Of a stretch of DNA of 7,850 bases, positions 5,890-7,850 are shown in pieces; the stretch's first letter is position 1; each line of letters starts with the position of its first letter. The position numbers were made by a program, and so were the translations under genes. This stretch comes from Nitrospiraceae bacterium (lineage in GTDB: Bacteria > Nitrospirota_A > Leptospirillia > Leptospirillales > Leptospirillaceae). The stretch covers positions 1 to 7,850 of the forward strand of contig JAPTWQ010000090.1 of the NCBI GenBank assembly GCA_028064945.1, given 5' to 3'. Under the pieces are notes generated by a model. That model worked only from the letters and a program-made list of their open reading frames with translations. It had not been told where the DNA came from and made no database searches.

Positions 5890-6933
5890 TTATTGGTCTG
5901 ATCGTTCTTGTTCCAGAAAAAAAGTCTCTCCCAAGGGGGAATGACAGGAAACGCGATGAGCCCAGGGGGTTCCTGTGAGCGCAGATCCGTCTTCTTTCGA
6001 AACGCGGTGGGGCGGGGGATCTGTCCGGCAGGCTTCCACCTTTTCGAGGCAACGGTCGTAAAAGGGACACAGCGGAGGCGCTTGACCGGACCCGGACGAA
6101 ATGTCGGGGATTGGATTTTCTGCGGATCGTTCCTTTTCAGAGGAAGAGGACACAAGCAGGCGGGTATAAGGGTGAAGGGGGCGATTGAACACCTCCTGAA
6201 CAGGTCCCGATTCCACGTTCAGACCCTTGTAGAGGACCAGCACATAGTCCGAGAGATAGGAGACAACGTTCAGATCGTGCGAGATAAACAGGAACGTCAT
6301 CTTGTCTTCCTTGTTCAGCCGGGCAAAAAGATTCACGATCTGGGCCTGAATGGACACATCCAGGGAAGAGACGGGTTCGTCGGCCACAAGAAAGTCCGGT
6401 GAAAGAGCGATGGCTCTTGCAATTCCAATGCGCTGGCGACCCCCGCCCGAGAATTCTCCCGGAAATCTGTCCAGATCCCCCGGATCCAGTCCGACTTTCA
6501 CCAGGAGAGACTCCAGGGCCTTCTGGCGTTCGGTTTTGTCGGGAAGGACTCCATGAACGAGGAAGGGTTCTTCGATTGTTTGACGGACAGTCATGCGAGG
6601 GTTCAGGGACGAATAGGGATCCTGAAAAACCATCTGAAATCGTTTTCGAAGTGTCCTTAAAAGTTTTCCCCGCATTTTCGTCAAGTCGATTCCGTCAAAG
6701 TGAATGGAACCGGAGGTTGGTTCGACGAGTCGCATGACCATTCTGCCCAGCGTTGTTTTTCCGGATCCCGTTTCCCCGATCAGACCGACGACGGACCCTT
6801 TTGGCAGGGAAAAGGAAACATCGAAAACGGCGACCTGGTGTTCGGGGGGACGAAAAAGAGAAGTGCGTGGGCGCAAAAAAAGTTTTGTCAGATGACGGAC
6901 TTCCAGGACCGTACCGGGGGTTGATGTCTCCAT
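5890..6933 (-). CDS. oppF: Oligopeptide/dipeptide ABC transporter ATPase, OppF/DppF-like
   Basis: One of two ATPases powering import of peptides or related solutes; acts on the inner face of the cytoplasmic membrane with two permeases and a binding protein, not seen here. It has 347 residues, normal for the family. Visible elements: Walker A GETGSGKT (53-60), Q-loop MVFQDPYSSLNPRM (101-114), signature FSGGGRQR (161-168), Walker B FLVADEP (181-187), D-loop SSLD (189-192), His switch ISHDL (217-221). The C-terminal oligopeptide-family extension carries CPFYDRCLEKVEAC (C-x5-C-x6-C) and a later Cys in RVSCH, the pattern that binds an iron-sulfur cluster in characterised relatives. The start is ATG 6933, one base after the upstream gene's stop, indicating translational coupling. 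The frame is open further upstream, but that part overlaps oppD and has no family similarity. Odd: Gly159 and Gly165 replace the usual His and Gln of PHEFSGGQRQR. Substrate unknown. Confidence 0.93.
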   Translation of the reverse strand: METSTPGTVLEVRHLTKLFLRPRTSLFRPPEHQVAVFDVSFSLPKGSVVGLIGETGSGKTTLGRMVMRLVEPTSGSIHFDGIDLTKMRGKLLRTLRKRFQMVFQDPYSSLNPRMTVRQTIEEPFLVHGVLPDKTERQKALESLLVKVGLDPGDLDRFPGEFSGGGRQRIGIARAIALSPDFLVADEPVSSLDVSIQAQIVNLFARLNKEDKMTFLFISHDLNVVSYLSDYVLVLYKGLNVESGPVQEVFNRPLHPYTRLLVSSSSEKERSAENPIPDISSGSGQAPPLCPFYDRCLEKVEACRTDPPPHRVSKEDGSALTGTPWAHRVSCHSPLGETFFLEQERSDQ

Positions 6934-6934
6934 C

Positions 6935-7850
6935 CTAGGCCACGTTTTCCTGGAGAGACGGATAAAAGCAGAGTGCCCCTTCTTCCGGGCCTGTCGGAAT
7001 CCAGGGAGGAGAGTCGGAGTGGCAGCGGGAATCGGCTTTCGGGCATCGGGGGGCAAAGGCACATCCCTTCGGCAGGTCCCAAAGGGGAGGAACCTGCCCC
7101 GGGATCGTATCAAGAGGGCCATCGTTTTTGGTCTTTTGTCTGACGCCCGGACGCGAGAGAATAAGGGCGCCGGAGTAGGGATGTGCCGGACCTGCAGAAA
7201 AAAAACGTTTTCCGGATACCGATTCGACGACACGGCCTGCGTAAAGAACAAGAATTTTTTTCGCCGACCGGCGAATGATGCCGAGATCATGGGAAATAAG
7301 AACAAGGGCCATGTTCTCCCGGCGGTTTCTCGCAAGAAGAAGGTCCAAAATTTGGGTGGACATCGTGGGATCCAGGGCTGTTGTCGGTTCGTCGGCGATC
7401 AGAATGTCTGGAGAAAGGGCAATGGCCATGGCGATCAGGACGCGCTGACGCATCCCGCCGGAAAGTTGATGCGGGTAAGACCTGACAATGGCGTCCGGCC
7501 GATCCAGTCCGACGGACAGAAGAAGGTCCCGGATCACTCTGACGCGATGGTCCCGGGCTTCGTCCGGCCGATGGCTGTCAAATATCTCGTCGAACATGGT
7601 GCCGATCCGGAGAATGGGGTTGAGGGCGCTCTGGGGCTCCTGGAAAACGAGACTGATCCGGGATCCACGGATTGCGTTCCACGTTTTTTCCTTTGCATCC
7701 GTCATTTCCATTCCGTCGAACCGGATCGAGCCTTCCCGGATCCGGGCACTTTCCGGCAACAGACCGAGAAGTGACAGTCCAGCCATTGTTTTTCCAGACC
7801 CGGATTCACCGACGATTCCGAGCAGGTCGCCTTGATCGATGGAAACCGAA
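6935..7850 (-). CDS. oppD: Oligopeptide/dipeptide ABC transporter ATPase, OppD/DppD-like (N-terminus outside window)
   Basis: Partner ATPase of the same peptide-type importer. About 304 residues are visible; roughly 30 N-terminal residues lie beyond the window, and the frame stays open to the edge through SVSIDQGDLLGIVGESGSGKT, so an internal ATG at 7786 is not the true start. Elements: Walker A GESGSGKT (7787-7810), Q-loop SLVFQEPQSALNPILRIG, signature LSGGMRQR, Walker B ILIADEP, TTALD, His switch LISHDLGIIR. The signature with Met after SGG and the following VLIAMAIA are typical of the OppD/DppD branch, as opposed to the OppF/DppF branch. The C-terminal domain has CAFAPRCPKADSRC plus a fourth Cys 18 residues on (GALCF), the full cluster-binding pattern known from DppD/OppD structures. 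The stop TAG is one base from the start of oppF. Permease and binding-protein genes are presumably upstream, beyond the window. Peptide, nickel and other substrates are all possible for this family. Confidence 0.94.
   Translation of the reverse strand, partial: SVSIDQGDLLGIVGESGSGKTMAGLSLLGLLPESARIREGSIRFDGMEMTDAKEKTWNAIRGSRISLVFQEPQSALNPILRIGTMFDEIFDSHRPDEARDHRVRVIRDLLLSVGLDRPDAIVRSYPHQLSGGMRQRVLIAMAIALSPDILIADEPTTALDPTMSTQILDLLLARNRRENMALVLISHDLGIIRRSAKKILVLYAGRVVESVSGKRFFSAGPAHPYSGALILSRPGVRQKTKNDGPLDTIPGQVPPLWDLPKGCAFAPRCPKADSRCHSDSPPWIPTGPEEGALCFYPSLQENVA

Noticed and set aside
6934..7335. Upstream extension of the OppF-like frame by 134 codons
   Set aside because: It overlaps oppD completely, has no similarity to the ATPase family, and the normal OppF N-terminus begins at ATG 6933, one base after the oppD stop.
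7019..7774. A 251-codon + strand open frame opposite oppD
   Set aside because: It is the complement of clear ABC ATPase coding sequence with all nucleotide-binding motifs; no independent protein features are seen.

Overview
The window is a compact bacterial chromosomal segment, moderately GC-rich by eye, with almost every base coding. Two convergent gene blocks meet at a strong stem-loop near position 2540. No tRNA or rRNA gene, CRISPR array, insertion sequence or phage gene is visible. The only stretches without a gene are short spacers of 1 to 81 bases.

Left block, + strand (1-2497): the 3' part of thrS (threonyl-tRNA synthetase), then infC (IF3), rpmI (L35) and rplT (L20). This is the widely conserved bacterial translation cluster thrS-infC-rpmI-rplT. 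Its infC almost certainly begins at an AUU codon (1242) behind a very strong Shine-Dalgarno sequence. In most bacteria pheS and pheT follow rplT on the same strand.

Right block, - strand (7850 down to 2563): two ATPase genes of an oligopeptide/dipeptide ABC importer (oppD/dppD-like, cut by the window edge, and oppF/dppF-like) sit 1 base apart. They are followed after 24 bases by pheS and after a further 33 bases by pheT. All four are probably one transcription unit.

The most notable point is the kind of phenylalanyl-tRNA synthetase. PheS is 519 residues with a long N-terminal extension that looks like winged-helix domains. PheT is only 569 residues, lacks the N-terminal tRNA-binding (EMAP-like) and C-terminal ferredoxin-fold anticodon-binding domains of bacterial PheT, and carries archaeal/eukaryal-type motifs. 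This is an archaeal/eukaryal-architecture PheRS in a clearly bacterial neighbourhood. It lies right next to where the bacterial pheST belongs, but on the opposite strand and behind peptide-transporter genes. Its catalytic core is also a mosaic: some signatures are archaeal/eukaryal, others read as bacterial, and a nearly invariant active-site histidine is replaced by glutamine.

Organism: certainly a bacterium (IF3, L35, L20, bacterial ThrRS, AUU-initiated infC). Base composition and overall style would fit something like Leptospirillum (Nitrospirota), but that is a weak guess. Archaeal-type PheRS is well known among bacteria in spirochaetes, so lineage must be settled by a database search.
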